In this document: piece after piece, positions 38,036-46,940 of the stretch
Numbering within the stretch: the stretch's first letter is position 1
How the letters are laid out: every line of letters begins with the position of its first letter
Source of the DNA: CBDCOD01 sp965219665
GTDB taxonomy: Bacteria; Pseudomonadota; Gammaproteobacteria; CAKMZV01
Direction: 5' to 3'
DNA length: 64,000 nt
Assembly: GCA_965219665.1 (NCBI GenBank)
Contig: CBDCOD010000021.1
Location: 1 to 64,000 of the forward strand
Made by a program: the position numbers and the translations under genes
The notes under the pieces: generated by a model
Seen by the model: only the letters and a program-made list of their open reading frames with translations
Database searches by the model: none
Told to the model about the DNA's origin: nothing

Positions 38036-38800
38036 ATGCACCCTATTAATCTATCTAAAACTCTATCTGCTCTACTCATACTATATATTGGTAGCATCCA
38101 GTACACCTTTGCTGCCCAAAAATGGAGTTTTGAAAGCGAGCAAACAAAAGCACAGTTGGTAGAGTTATATACCTCTCACGGCTGCTCAAGTTGTCCTCCT
38201 GCTGAAAGATGGATGAATAGCCTGGCTCAGCGCCCTGACTTATGGAAGCGCGTAGTGCCCGTTGCATTTCACGTTGATTACTGGGACTATATTGGATGGG
38301 CAGATATATACGCATCTCCCAAATATGGAAAACGTCAACGTCAACACAATTTATTAGGCAACGTCCGATCAGTATATACACCAGGGTTTGTTGTTAACGG
38401 CAAAGAATGGACTGGTTTCTTCACACGTCGCCCACTACCGCTGAATGCCGAATCTGCCCCTATTCTTAGCGCAAGCGTTTTAGGCAATTCTCTACTAATA
38501 AAATTTCCTTCCAATAAACAGGCACATATTGCACATGTGGCACTATTAGGCTTTGGTTTTTCCGATGATATTCGCGCAGGCGAAAATGAAGGGGAAACTC
38601 TGAAAAGTGAGTTCGTTGTGCTCGCCTATCAGCACCGCAGATCACGCACAGGTGTATGGTCTTTTGTAATTCCCCAAGATACTAAACTACACAACTCTAA
38701 CCGATTGGCCATTGCTGCATGGGTAACCGATACATACCAACGACCCTTACAAGCAACTGGAAGCTGGGCACCTGATAGCTGGGATTTTACTACTCACTAA
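38036..38800 (+). CDS. DUF1223 thioredoxin-like exported protein
   Basis: A 254-residue protein with an N-terminal signal sequence (about 1-27, ending TFAA). The body starts VELYTSHGCSSCPPAERW, the mark of DUF1223, with a CxxC-like pair as in thioredoxin folds. It continues with VAFHVDYWDYIGWADIYA and YTPGFVVNGKEW. The family is periplasmic and its role is unknown; a thiol-disulfide function is plausible. The ATG is preceded by AAAGGAGAT. It starts 63 bp after murB and may share its transcript. Confidence 0.85.
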   Translation: MHPINLSKTLSALLILYIGSIQYTFAAQKWSFESEQTKAQLVELYTSHGCSSCPPAERWMNSLAQRPDLWKRVVPVAFHVDYWDYIGWADIYASPKYGKRQRQHNLLGNVRSVYTPGFVVNGKEWTGFFTRRPLPLNAESAPILSASVLGNSLLIKFPSNKQAHIAHVALLGFGFSDDIRAGENEGETLKSEFVVLAYQHRRSRTGVWSFVIPQDTKLHNSNRLAIAAWVTDTYQRPLQATGSWAPDSWDFTTH

Positions 38801-38874
38801 ACGCTCTGTTAGATTTCAATAGGACTAAATTTGTCTACTTACAGATAAAAGCAGCCACAGACACTCAGCTTTAA

Positions 38875-39426
38875 TCAATAACGCCACTTGATAGAGCAGC
38901 CCATAGAAGGCACCTGCTCCTTTGGACCTTGGCCTGTGTCTGCTACTTGACGCATAGCAAGCAGTAGCTCTTCGGTGCGACTGCTGCTATCACTCATTTT
39001 GGCATCGTCCAAACGGCCACGATATTGCAACTTCCCCTGATTATTAAAACCAAAAAAATCAGGGGTACATACCGCCCCATAAGCCTGAGCAACCTCCTGT
39101 GTTTCATCAACCAGATATGGAAAAAACATGCCATGCTCAGCAATAAATATCTGCATATTTTCAGGGCTATCACTTTCGTACGAATGGTAATCATTAGACA
39201 TAATAGCAGCCACTCCAATGCCTTCTGCCATTAGCGACCGAGCATCTTCAACTAAGCGCATAATAATAGCCTGAACATAGGGGCAATGATTACAGATAAA
39301 GGCAATAAGCATACCTTTTTCACCCATAATATCATCCATACTATACACCGTGCCATCAGGGGCAGACAGCTTAAAAGCAGGAGCTTGTTTACCAAAATCA
39401 CAAATGGGTGTATCCAGTAAAACCAT
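38875..39426 (-). CDS. thioredoxin-family / peroxiredoxin-like protein
   Basis: A 183-residue protein with an AhpC/TSA-like fold and no signal peptide. It reads GKQAPAFKLSAPDGTVYSM, then LIAFICNHCPYVQAI with the CxxC at about 46-49, and later AYGAVCTPDFFGFN with the cis-Pro region. This is the form common in cytoplasmic redoxin-domain proteins of unknown substrate. The converging DUF1223 gene ends 74 bp away. Peroxidase activity cannot be told from sequence. Confidence 0.85.
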   Translation of the reverse strand: MVLLDTPICDFGKQAPAFKLSAPDGTVYSMDDIMGEKGMLIAFICNHCPYVQAIIMRLVEDARSLMAEGIGVAAIMSNDYHSYESDSPENMQIFIAEHGMFFPYLVDETQEVAQAYGAVCTPDFFGFNNQGKLQYRGRLDDAKMSDSSSRTEELLLAMRQVADTGQGPKEQVPSMGCSIKWRY

Positions 39427-39564
39427 AGTAACTATCCTCTCAAATATCCTTAACTAACTGTACCAAACGCTATATTTGGCTCAACAATTGCACTTAATTT
39501 TTTTATTTTTTAAGCAATAACCATAGGGATAAAGCCCGTGTACAACTGACAATCCACACACTAC

Positions 39565-39873
39565 TTATTCAATAATACCAATCCAATGATAGGCAACTGT
39601 TTCGTATGGGTGCGCCGCTAACATAGCCTCTTCTACTGCCTGCTGATAGCAGGTCATTACCACACACTCAATCCGCCACTCTTTTACTTGCTCAACTTTT
39701 CCAATATACCCTATAGCAGGCACTGCACCTTCTAAAGGGCAAAACTGTCCTGTGCCAAGAACCTGCCAGCAGCACTGGCTATAATTACCTTGCCTGCCCC
39801 CTCCAGCGGCAAAAATGGCTTGTTTAACTGCTTCTTCATGCCCTTGAGGCACATAAACCACCAGTACAGCCAT
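39565..39873 (-). CDS. NIF3 insertion-domain-like (PII/CutA-like) protein
   Basis: A protein of about 102 residues from MAVLVVYVPQGHEEAVKQA. Its marks (AIFAAGGGRQGNYSQCCW, then FCPLEGAVPAIG and AHPYETVAYHW) match the small PII-like domain inserted in YqfO/NIF3 proteins and found alone in proteobacteria. Function is unknown; a metal- or ligand-sensing role is often supposed. The start at 39873 overlaps the engB stop as TAATG, indicating translational coupling; the upstream start at 39897 is less likely. Confidence 0.8.
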   Translation of the reverse strand: MAVLVVYVPQGHEEAVKQAIFAAGGGRQGNYSQCCWQVLGTGQFCPLEGAVPAIGYIGKVEQVKEWRIECVVMTCYQQAVEEAMLAAHPYETVAYHWIGIIE

Positions 39874-40493
39874 TAACTCCTCAACCCATCTATCCACTGA
39901 GCTAATTTATCTACACCCTGCTTAGAAAGAGAAGAGCCTATGGTGTATTGTATTCCTTGACGTTTATTTATCTGCTTCTCTATCAGCTGCCTCTGACGAA
40001 AGCGTTCATTTCCACTAAGTTTATCGCTTTTTGAAAAATAAAGGTGCACAGGCAGCTGCAACTGCGACGCATATGCTAGCATTTGCTCATCTAAATCGCG
40101 CAGTGCATGGCGCACGTCGCAAATAATGACCAAGGCACGTAACGACTGTCTATACATCAAATAGGATTCTATCAATTGCTTCCACTGCTTTTGATCCGCC
40201 TTAGAGGCTTTAGCAAAACCGTATCCAGGCAAATCAACCAACTTCACTTCTGGAACATTACACTGAAAAAACACCAACTGACGTGTTCTGCCGGGTGTCT
40301 TAGCAGTAACTGCCAATTTTTTCTGGGAACACAGCGCATTGATAAGGCTGGATTTCCCCGCGTTAGAGCGACCGGCAAAGGCAATTTCTATACCCTCATC
40401 TTCTGGCGCTCCTTCTAAAGATGGGGTGCTCAGCATAAACTGAGTGCGCTCTAAATGTAACATGCTATGCATTGTACCCTTTCGCGAAAGCAA
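39873..40493 (-). CDS. engB: ribosome-biogenesis GTPase EngB (YihA/YsxC)
   Basis: A 206-residue TRAFAC GTPase that takes part in assembly of the large ribosomal subunit. GTPase motifs are visible: G1 FAGRSNAGKSSLINAL (about 36-51), G2 TPGRTRQ (about 66), G3 LVDLPGYGFAKA (about 82) and G4 FSKSDKL (about 151). It may start at the later Met (MLHLERTQF, 40466) rather than 40493. The downstream NIF3-like gene overlaps its stop codon. Confidence 0.94.
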   Translation of the reverse strand: MLSRKGTMHSMLHLERTQFMLSTPSLEGAPEDEGIEIAFAGRSNAGKSSLINALCSQKKLAVTAKTPGRTRQLVFFQCNVPEVKLVDLPGYGFAKASKADQKQWKQLIESYLMYRQSLRALVIICDVRHALRDLDEQMLAYASQLQLPVHLYFSKSDKLSGNERFRQRQLIEKQINKRQGIQYTIGSSLSKQGVDKLAQWIDGLRS

Positions 40494-40627
40494 TCTTAAA
40501 AATAATTACACAAAATACCTTTTTTTACCACTATAGAAAATCACTAATAAAATCAAAAAAATAAAGCAAAATTATTAATTTAAATTATTAAGAAAATCTA
40601 TTGATATCATACAAGTATTAAAAATAA

Positions 40628-40654
40628 TGTGGTTTATTGTGGGAATAAAGTGAT
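40628..40654 (+). promoter_or_regulatory. possible MraZ operator
   Basis: Upstream of mraZ, three GTG-containing words (TGTGG, TGTGGG, AGTGA) recur every 10 bp at 40628, 40638 and 40648. MraZ proteins bind direct repeats of TGGG-type boxes with 10-bp phasing ahead of their own gene. Only one box (TGGGA, 40640-40644) fits well. Confidence 0.35.
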
Positions 40655-40667
40655 AGAATGGCACAAT

Positions 40668-41108
40668 ATGGAATTCCCAGGACCAAGCAGCATCAAGTTA
40701 GACGACAAATCCCGTCTCGCTCTGCCCGTGCGTTATCGCAATGAGCTTAAAAAAGAATGGGGCACAACTCTGATTATGACTTTAGATATACATGACCCTA
40801 TTTTGCTCATCTACCCCCTTCGCTATTGGACAGATACTATCTTCCCCACATGGAATACAAGCCAGTTAGACGCTATTGCACGCCAAGCCAAAAGACGTTT
40901 TATCGGAAATGCAACTGAATCAGCCATGGATGCTCAGGGGCGCATACGCATACCCCCCCCCTTAAAACAAGCCGTCCATATTGATAATGAAGTAGTCATG
41001 CGGCGCATCGGACAATACTTTGAGCTCAATGCCCCCGAAGTAGATGTGGCAGCTCCGCTATCTAAGGAACAACCCTTACCGTCCTCCCTTGAGGGTGTAC
41101 TTTGCTAA
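40668..41108 (+). CDS. mraZ: transcriptional regulator MraZ
   Basis: The first gene of the dcw cluster, a DNA-binding repressor that controls it. The ATG at 40668 begins MEFPGPSSIKLDDKSRLALP, the usual MraZ N-terminus; a GTG at 40629 would add 13 residues. Two SpoVT-AbrB-like halves follow, the second marked by DAQGRIRIPPPLKQ (about 84-97). About 146 residues is the normal length. It overlaps the rsmH start by 7 bp. Confidence 0.92.
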   Translation: MEFPGPSSIKLDDKSRLALPVRYRNELKKEWGTTLIMTLDIHDPILLIYPLRYWTDTIFPTWNTSQLDAIARQAKRRFIGNATESAMDAQGRIRIPPPLKQAVHIDNEVVMRRIGQYFELNAPEVDVAAPLSKEQPLPSSLEGVLC

Positions 41109-42034
41109 CACACCAACCCATTATGGTAAACGAGGTGTTAAACGGTCTATCTATACAACCCAGAGGGATATACATTGATGCTACCTTTGGTAGGGGTGGA
41201 CACAGTGCTGCCATATTACAGGCGTTGGATAAAGATGGAATCTTAATTGCATTTGACCAAGATCCTGAGGCGGCGCACTACGCAACCCACCATTTCACAT
41301 ATAAAAAAGACAACCGTTTTCGCTTTATGCACCAAAATTTTTCTACGTTGGAAGATACCTTGAATAATCAAGGGATGATGGGAGCCTGTCATGGCATACT
41401 GCTTGACGTTGGGGTATCGTCTCCGCAATTGGACGATCCCCAACGAGGCTTCTCTTTTCAACAGTCTGGACCATTAGATATGCGCATGAATCCTGACGAA
41501 GGCACAAGCGCCCGTCAATGGCTTATCCACAATGATGAACAAACTATTGCAAATACTCTATGGCAGTACGGACAAGAGCGCCTATCGCGCCGAATTGCAC
41601 GTGCAATTAAACAAGCACTGCAACGCGATGCTTTACAGACAACAGCTGATTTGAGCAAATTAGTCCAGTCCATGACTCCAACGCCTGCATACAAACACCC
41701 AGAGAAGCGCACTTTTCAAGCATTACGCATCGTAGTCAACAATGAATTAAACATCCTCAAAGAGACCTTAGATCAGGCATGGCGTGCATTAGTCCATAAA
41801 GGGCGCCTTGCTATACTCTCATTTCACTCCTTAGAACACCAAACTGTCAAACAGTTCATCAAGGATTACAACACACAAAATGAGCATATACCTAAAAATA
41901 TTCCTATTCAACCAAATAAACAAAAGCGCGTTCAACTCATTCGAAAGTGCACAGCTAAAGAAATAGAAATCACAAACAACCCAAGAGCGCGCAGCGCACA
42001 GTTACATATTTTAGAAAAATTAACCCCTGCTTAA
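41102..42034 (+). CDS. rsmH: 16S rRNA m4C1402 methyltransferase RsmH (MraW)
   Basis: A 310-residue SAM methyltransferase that modifies C1402 of 16S rRNA, always found behind mraZ. The start is TTG at 41102, which gives LTHQPIMVNEVLNGL as in the family; ATG at 41123 would cut this. Motifs are YIDATFGRGGHSAAIL (about 24-39), LLDVGVSSPQLDDPQRGFSF (about 100-119), DMRMNP, and FQALRIVVNNELN. LSFHSLEHQTVKQF lies near residue 240. Length fits. Confidence 0.95.
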   Translation: MLTHQPIMVNEVLNGLSIQPRGIYIDATFGRGGHSAAILQALDKDGILIAFDQDPEAAHYATHHFTYKKDNRFRFMHQNFSTLEDTLNNQGMMGACHGILLDVGVSSPQLDDPQRGFSFQQSGPLDMRMNPDEGTSARQWLIHNDEQTIANTLWQYGQERLSRRIARAIKQALQRDALQTTADLSKLVQSMTPTPAYKHPEKRTFQALRIVVNNELNILKETLDQAWRALVHKGRLAILSFHSLEHQTVKQFIKDYNTQNEHIPKNIPIQPNKQKRVQLIRKCTAKEIEITNNPRARSAQLHILEKLTPA

Positions 42035-42056
42035 CCTATTTTGATGAGGAACTGTC

Positions 42057-43574
42057 ATGCCATATCCAATAAACCCTGACAATGACCCCTTAGGCTTCTA
42101 CACTGAACTAAACTCTATTCCCGTTTCAGAAGAGCTGGTACTTCTAGATGATGATGCGCCTGTTTTTAAAGCCTATGACATGAATACCTATTTTGCTGAT
42201 ACGGGTAAGCACTATAGTACCGATAGGGCACTGCCTTTTGAGTTAGTAAACAATGAAGGTTTACTGCCCTCTATGAGTCACGAGCAGGCTGCAGGAAACT
42301 CTGAGCAATTATTACACGATATCCACGTAAACTTAGAGGCAGAAACTATAGTCAATAACAGTGCACTCCCGAGTACACCAGCATCTGATGATACAGCAGA
42401 AACATCCAAAGCAGATGATGGAGATAATCAATATGACAAGAGCAATACCAAAATTGTTGCAATTGGAGTGGATAAAATGGGATGCAATACACTGAACTAC
42501 CTAGCAAAAACAGGGAAAAAACCCCTGCAAACCATTGCAGTAGATTCGCAAACTCGACGCTTAGAACAAACCATAGCTGATCACCATATCCAATTAGGAA
42601 ATCAAGGACTCAGTTGTGCTCGAGATGCTTCAAAAGCTCGTAAGTATGCAGAAGAACGTGAAGCAGATATTCGAGCATTGCTTGAAGATGTAGATATGGT
42701 TTTCATCACAACAGACTTAGGACGTGGAGTAGGTAGCGGCGCTACACCGGTCATTGCCCAGATAGCCCATGATATGGATATTCTTGTAGCTAGTATCGTC
42801 TATATGCCACAAACCTATATGCAGCATGGAGAACTTGCCGCACAAGCCTTAGAGGATCTAACTACTGCCACTAATGCGTTAATGGTGGTTCCATTAGACA
42901 ATTTAGCACAATTAGACGAACAGCCCTCTGGTGAGCAGTTTCTTGATCCTGCCTACCAATTTTTTGCTGATGCTATCAATAGCATCCAAAATATTATTGC
43001 TGACGATGACATAAATAATCTGGATATCAACGATCTTAAAGAAATTTGTCAATACCCTGGTAGAGCTTTTATTGGGACTGGCACGTCAACAGGGAATTCG
43101 AATGAAAGAGTTGAAGATGCGCTGAAAAACGCACTCAATAACCCATTGGCAGAAACACCACCACAAAATGCTCAAACAGTGCTCTTGCACCTTACAGGAT
43201 CAGATTTTACCAACGCAGAAATTGAGCAAGCATGTACCACTGCACAAGAGCTACTCAGTACAAATAGAGTTGATTGCTCTCCTATATACAAGCCCAACCT
43301 AACAGGTGAATTGCATATAACTATTATTGCCACAGGTATTAACCATCATGAATTTGGCAATCAGCTTACACCCAAAAACACACCATCAACGGCAGCTAGA
43401 CGCAGGCAGCAACTACCTATGCAACAAGCACATAGCAATAATATTAGCCACATAGAACATAAGCGCAAAAAATTAGAAAAACCTATTGCCGAACAGCATG
43501 CGCCTGTCAAAGAGGTTAACGGTGAAGTGTTCATGAGCTCAATCTCCCCTTTTTACGACAAAATGTTAGACTAG
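42057..43574 (+). CDS. divergent FtsZ-like (tubulin-fold) protein
   Basis: A 505-residue protein inside the dcw cluster. Residues 132-428 align by eye with FtsZ: KIVAIGVDKMGCNTLNYL in place of the T1 loop GGGGGN region; VDMVFITTDLGRGVGSGATP (212-231), the tubulin signature with G-x-G-x-G spacing but not GGGTGTG; PLDNL; the T7-loop NLDIND (321-326), keeping N, D and D as in the catalytic NxDxxD; FIGTGTS; and ITIIATGI (421-428). The T1 loop has lost three of five Gly residues (G137, then V-D-K-M). An acidic, low-complexity N-terminal extension of 130 residues is unusual. The C-terminal tail lacks the standard IPxFL peptide but ends ISPFYDKMLD. Polymerisation or GTPase activity is uncertain. It lies 22 bp after rsmH and 68 bp before ftsL, where no ftsZ is normally found. 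Confidence 0.8.
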   Translation: MPYPINPDNDPLGFYTELNSIPVSEELVLLDDDAPVFKAYDMNTYFADTGKHYSTDRALPFELVNNEGLLPSMSHEQAAGNSEQLLHDIHVNLEAETIVNNSALPSTPASDDTAETSKADDGDNQYDKSNTKIVAIGVDKMGCNTLNYLAKTGKKPLQTIAVDSQTRRLEQTIADHHIQLGNQGLSCARDASKARKYAEEREADIRALLEDVDMVFITTDLGRGVGSGATPVIAQIAHDMDILVASIVYMPQTYMQHGELAAQALEDLTTATNALMVVPLDNLAQLDEQPSGEQFLDPAYQFFADAINSIQNIIADDDINNLDINDLKEICQYPGRAFIGTGTSTGNSNERVEDALKNALNNPLAETPPQNAQTVLLHLTGSDFTNAEIEQACTTAQELLSTNRVDCSPIYKPNLTGELHITIIATGINHHEFGNQLTPKNTPSTAARRRQQLPMQQAHSNNISHIEHKRKKLEKPIAEQHAPVKEVNGEVFMSSISPFYDKMLD

Positions 43575-43642
43575 AATCAACACCATTTTCTCTATTGATT
43601 AGATAGTGCCCTATTATCATGAAAAAATTGGAAACGTAGTCA

Positions 43643-43927
43643 ATGAAAAATTCTTTTCTGTGGATAACATTTTCTATGCTACTTTTTGTACATCTATTGA
43701 GCATCGTTATATTAGCCTATACCGATCAAAACACGACGAACAGAATCAACCGTGTTAATGTACAAAACCAAGAACTACGCTATCAAATACAGCAACTTGA
43801 CATTGAGCTTGCATGGCAAATAAACTACCCAAAATTAGACAAGTGGGCAAATGAAAATGGCTTTGTAGATATCCCAACCAAGCAGATATTTATCCAAACC
43901 AAAGACCTCAGAATCAATGACCGCTAA
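43643..43927 (+). CDS. ftsL: cell division protein FtsL
   Basis: A 94-residue bitopic membrane protein. One N-terminal membrane segment (LWITFSMLLFVHLLSIVILA, 6-25) is followed by a periplasmic coiled coil (NRINRVNVQNQELRYQIQQL) and the short end NGFVDIPTKQIFI, as in FtsL of gammaproteobacteria. It recruits FtsB, FtsQ and FtsI/FtsW in the divisome. Sequence similarity in this family is weak, but size, layout and position between rsmH and ftsI are decisive. It overlaps ftsI by 11 bp. Confidence 0.9.
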   Translation: MKNSFLWITFSMLLFVHLLSIVILAYTDQNTTNRINRVNVQNQELRYQIQQLDIELAWQINYPKLDKWANENGFVDIPTKQIFIQTKDLRINDR

Positions 43928-45686
43928 TCGGAAGATACTCCCAAAAGCACCAGCTGTTTTTATCTTTCCTCGCATTCGCTTAACTCTTCTTATCCCTATA
44001 TGTTTATTTGTATTTGGTATATTACTGATACGCTCTGGCCAGTTAATCTTTAGCCAAGACAGCGCTGTTTGGTCTGAAAGGCGTCATGCAATCGTTAGCC
44101 GAGAACGTAGTTTAGAAGCCTACCGTGGAGCTCTCTACTCACACGATGGAACATTACTGGCAGGGAATGCGCTCACCTATCAAATAGGGTTTGATTCTGA
44201 GAAATTTTTGCGCCAATTACAACAGCGCCAAGCAACAGTTGATACCAACACCAAAAGACGAGAAGCTGAAGCAGCGCGCCAGTTCCTCAAAATAGCCTCT
44301 CAACTGATTGGGACTAAAACTGATTTATATAACTACGCACTTAGCAATCCAACTAACAACTATCTACCTCTACAAAACGCCCTGTCTCCTGAGCGTTATG
44401 CCAAACTAACCCTACATAACGCCAGTTCTGAATACCAGTGTTTTAATATTCAGAAAAGCAGCCATCGTATTTATCCAAATGGTTCACTGGCGGCACATGC
44501 TATCGGCATCAGCTCAGTCAGTGGCAAAGGCTTAGAAGGCAGTGAAAGATGGTTTGATTCACGATTGCAAGAAACACCTGGTATAGAATCAATCATATGG
44601 TCAAGAGAGCATAACTCTCCTAAGAAACGTATTGTGCAACGGACAGTAGAGCGCGCTCCCAAAGATGGCGAAGACATCTCTTTGTCCATAGACTCTCGTG
44701 CGCAATTTATTGTACAGAAAGCGCTACTTAACGCGTATAACAAACACCAGGCAAAGGCTGTCTACGCTGTCCTATTAGACGCAACAAATGGCGCTATTAG
44801 ATCACTCGCATCTGTGCCTGATTTTAACCCTAACGACTCACGCACTTGGTCTCCTGAAAGTTTAAGCAATAAAGTATTAAGCGCACAAATACAACCTGGT
44901 TCTACACTGAAGCCTGCTACGATACTAGCTGGATTAGAGGCACATATTATTTCAGAAGCGACTACAGTAAACGCCAATAAAATATTCAAACTGGGCAATT
45001 TCTCCATTACAGATCCAAGACATTTTGGAACCCTGACTCCAGCTGGTGTTCTAGAAAAATCCAGCAATATTGGTGTTATTAAATTAGGCAAACAGATAGG
45101 AAAAGAAGCACTCTGGACGCTGTATAAAAAACTCAATTGGGGTAGAGTAAACCCCATTCACAATAACAATATAGCCCCTGATTTGTCCAGTCTGGATCAC
45201 TTTGACAGTTGGAGTTTGGGTGACTTTATTGTGCGGACCTATGGCTACGGCATTTCTATGGACTTATTAGACTTATCGCGTCTATACCTTGCTATTGCAA
45301 ACAATGGGAAGATACCACACCCACATATCTGGGATAAGGCAAAAGGGAACGATGTAACAACGCCGGCTATACAACCCCAAAATGCAAAATTACTACGCCA
45401 ATGGCTACAAAAAGCGACCTCGCCAACAGGAACAGCTCACAAAGCTCGAGTTACAGGCTTTACTGCTGCCGGCAAAACAGGAACCATTCGCCGCCTAAAT
45501 GCTGAAAAAAACAAATATGAATACCATGCTCTATTTGCAGGTTTGTTTCCTGCCACACAACCTAAGTTTATTATGATTATTGCTATTGAGCATGATAAAG
45601 AAGAAGAGCACTATCAAGGGGGTGATAGTGCAGCACCTGTTTTTGGAACCGTAATGCAGCAATTGGCCCGTATATACACCCTATGA
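43917..45686 (+). CDS. ftsI: septal peptidoglycan transpeptidase FtsI (PBP3)
   Basis: A 589-residue class B penicillin-binding protein that crosslinks septal peptidoglycan. A membrane anchor (about 21-40) is followed by the non-catalytic dimerisation domain (AYRGALYSHDGTLLAGN) and the transpeptidase domain with all three motifs: QPGSTLKP (Ser in SxxK, about 327), EKSSNIGV (SxN, about 382) and AAGKTGTIRR (KTG, about 520). Length matches E. coli FtsI (588). It overlaps ftsL by 11 bp and murE by 4 bp (ATGA), so the block is one operon. Confidence 0.95.
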   Translation: MTANRKILPKAPAVFIFPRIRLTLLIPICLFVFGILLIRSGQLIFSQDSAVWSERRHAIVSRERSLEAYRGALYSHDGTLLAGNALTYQIGFDSEKFLRQLQQRQATVDTNTKRREAEAARQFLKIASQLIGTKTDLYNYALSNPTNNYLPLQNALSPERYAKLTLHNASSEYQCFNIQKSSHRIYPNGSLAAHAIGISSVSGKGLEGSERWFDSRLQETPGIESIIWSREHNSPKKRIVQRTVERAPKDGEDISLSIDSRAQFIVQKALLNAYNKHQAKAVYAVLLDATNGAIRSLASVPDFNPNDSRTWSPESLSNKVLSAQIQPGSTLKPATILAGLEAHIISEATTVNANKIFKLGNFSITDPRHFGTLTPAGVLEKSSNIGVIKLGKQIGKEALWTLYKKLNWGRVNPIHNNNIAPDLSSLDHFDSWSLGDFIVRTYGYGISMDLLDLSRLYLAIANNGKIPHPHIWDKAKGNDVTTPAIQPQNAKLLRQWLQKATSPTGTAHKARVTGFTAAGKTGTIRRLNAEKNKYEYHALFAGLFPATQPKFIMIIAIEHDKEEEHYQGGDSAAPVFGTVMQQLARIYTL

Positions 45687-46861
45687 AATACTATAACTTC
45701 CCAATTATTGGCATTACCGGAACAAATGGCAAAACTTCTACCGCTCACTTCTGTGCACAACTGCTACAAAAACAAGGCAAAAAAATAGGCATGCTCGGCA
45801 CGTTGGGCAATGGCATATATGACTGCAATGGCGCATACTTACAAACAAGTCCACTCACCACTTTAGGCAATAAGCAACTCATAGAATATATGCATTATTT
45901 TGAGCAACAAAATATTGACTTGCTTATTATGGAAGTTTCTTCACACGGCATTGACCAAAACCGCATTAAAGACATTCCTTTTACTATTAAGGTGCTCACC
46001 AACATCGGCTCAGACCACCTTGATTATCATCCCTCACTCGCCCACTACCGAACCACAAAACATCATTTTTTTACAGGCTTTCCCAATTCTGATGCTACCT
46101 GGATTATCAATGCTGACGATCCCGAACAAAAATCACTCTATACAGCAAATCTATTGCGCTATAGCGTACAAAGACCAGCTGACTACTGCATCACAAACAT
46201 ACAAAGTAATCATTTTGACTTTCGCTGCACCATACAATCCCCTAATAACACATGGCCAGTAAACATCCCTCTTATAGGCGAATTTCAGCTTGCCAATATA
46301 TTAGCAGCATTCACTGTATGCGCCCAATTTGTTGATGCAAACGCACTTATCCCACACATTGAAAGCATTAAACCTATTGAAGGGCGCATGCATATTGTTG
46401 CAAGTCAACCAACTGTCATCGTGGACTATGCGCACACAGAAGATGCTCTGTATCATGCTCTTGTTCCCCTGCGAAAAAACTGCAAAAATGACCTTTGGTG
46501 TGTTTTTGGTTGTGGCGGGGAGCGTGACCAAAGCAAGCGCAAGAAAATGGGAGAAGTAGCTGCCAGTTTGACAGACTACTGTATTATTACCGATGATAAT
46601 CCACGCCATGAAGATCCTGCCCATATTCGAGAAATGATCATCCAAGGCTGTCCGCAAGCAATCGTAATAGCAGATAGAGGCGCTGCTATTACCCATGCTA
46701 TTACCCACGCTCAAAAAACCGACTGCATCCTTATTGCTGGCAAAGGACATGAAGCCTACCAAATCATCGGCGACCAACGCCTACCCTTTAGCGACATTGC
46801 ACTTGCGCAGCAACTTACCGCCGCACACCGCCCTACTTGCTCTTCCACTAATAGTCAGTAA
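45683..46861 (+). CDS. murE: short MurE-like ligase lacking the N-terminal UDP-binding domain
   Basis: A 392-residue protein. It opens almost directly with the ATP loop IIGITGTNGKTSTAHF (8-23), which in normal MurE (about 490 residues) comes after roughly 105 residues of a domain that holds the uridine of UDP-MurNAc-L-Ala-D-Glu. The rest is intact: MEVSSHG, TNIGSDHLDYH, EGRMHIV, VDYAHTEDAL, FGCGGERDQSKRKKMG, and DNPRHEDP, the motif for meso-diaminopimelate selection, then AGKGHEAYQ. The start overlaps the ftsI stop as ATGA, so no upstream N-terminal portion was missed. Whether it still adds meso-DAP, or needs a partner to hold the substrate, cannot be told. The cluster ends here; murF does not follow. 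Confidence 0.88.
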   Translation: MKYYNFPIIGITGTNGKTSTAHFCAQLLQKQGKKIGMLGTLGNGIYDCNGAYLQTSPLTTLGNKQLIEYMHYFEQQNIDLLIMEVSSHGIDQNRIKDIPFTIKVLTNIGSDHLDYHPSLAHYRTTKHHFFTGFPNSDATWIINADDPEQKSLYTANLLRYSVQRPADYCITNIQSNHFDFRCTIQSPNNTWPVNIPLIGEFQLANILAAFTVCAQFVDANALIPHIESIKPIEGRMHIVASQPTVIVDYAHTEDALYHALVPLRKNCKNDLWCVFGCGGERDQSKRKKMGEVAASLTDYCIITDDNPRHEDPAHIREMIIQGCPQAIVIADRGAAITHAITHAQKTDCILIAGKGHEAYQIIGDQRLPFSDIALAQQLTAAHRPTCSSTNSQ

Positions 46862-46940
46862 AAGAGCACATTCCACGCTCAATTCCTCTCAGAGGAAAGT
46901 CCCATCAGGCTGCTTCCGCCACCCCTTCAAAGGGACGGGG

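Noticed and set aside
46862..46940. GAGGAAAGTCC resembling the RNase P RNA core
   Set aside because: Only this short word matches. The gap is 79 bp, too small for RNase P RNA, and no other conserved segments are found.
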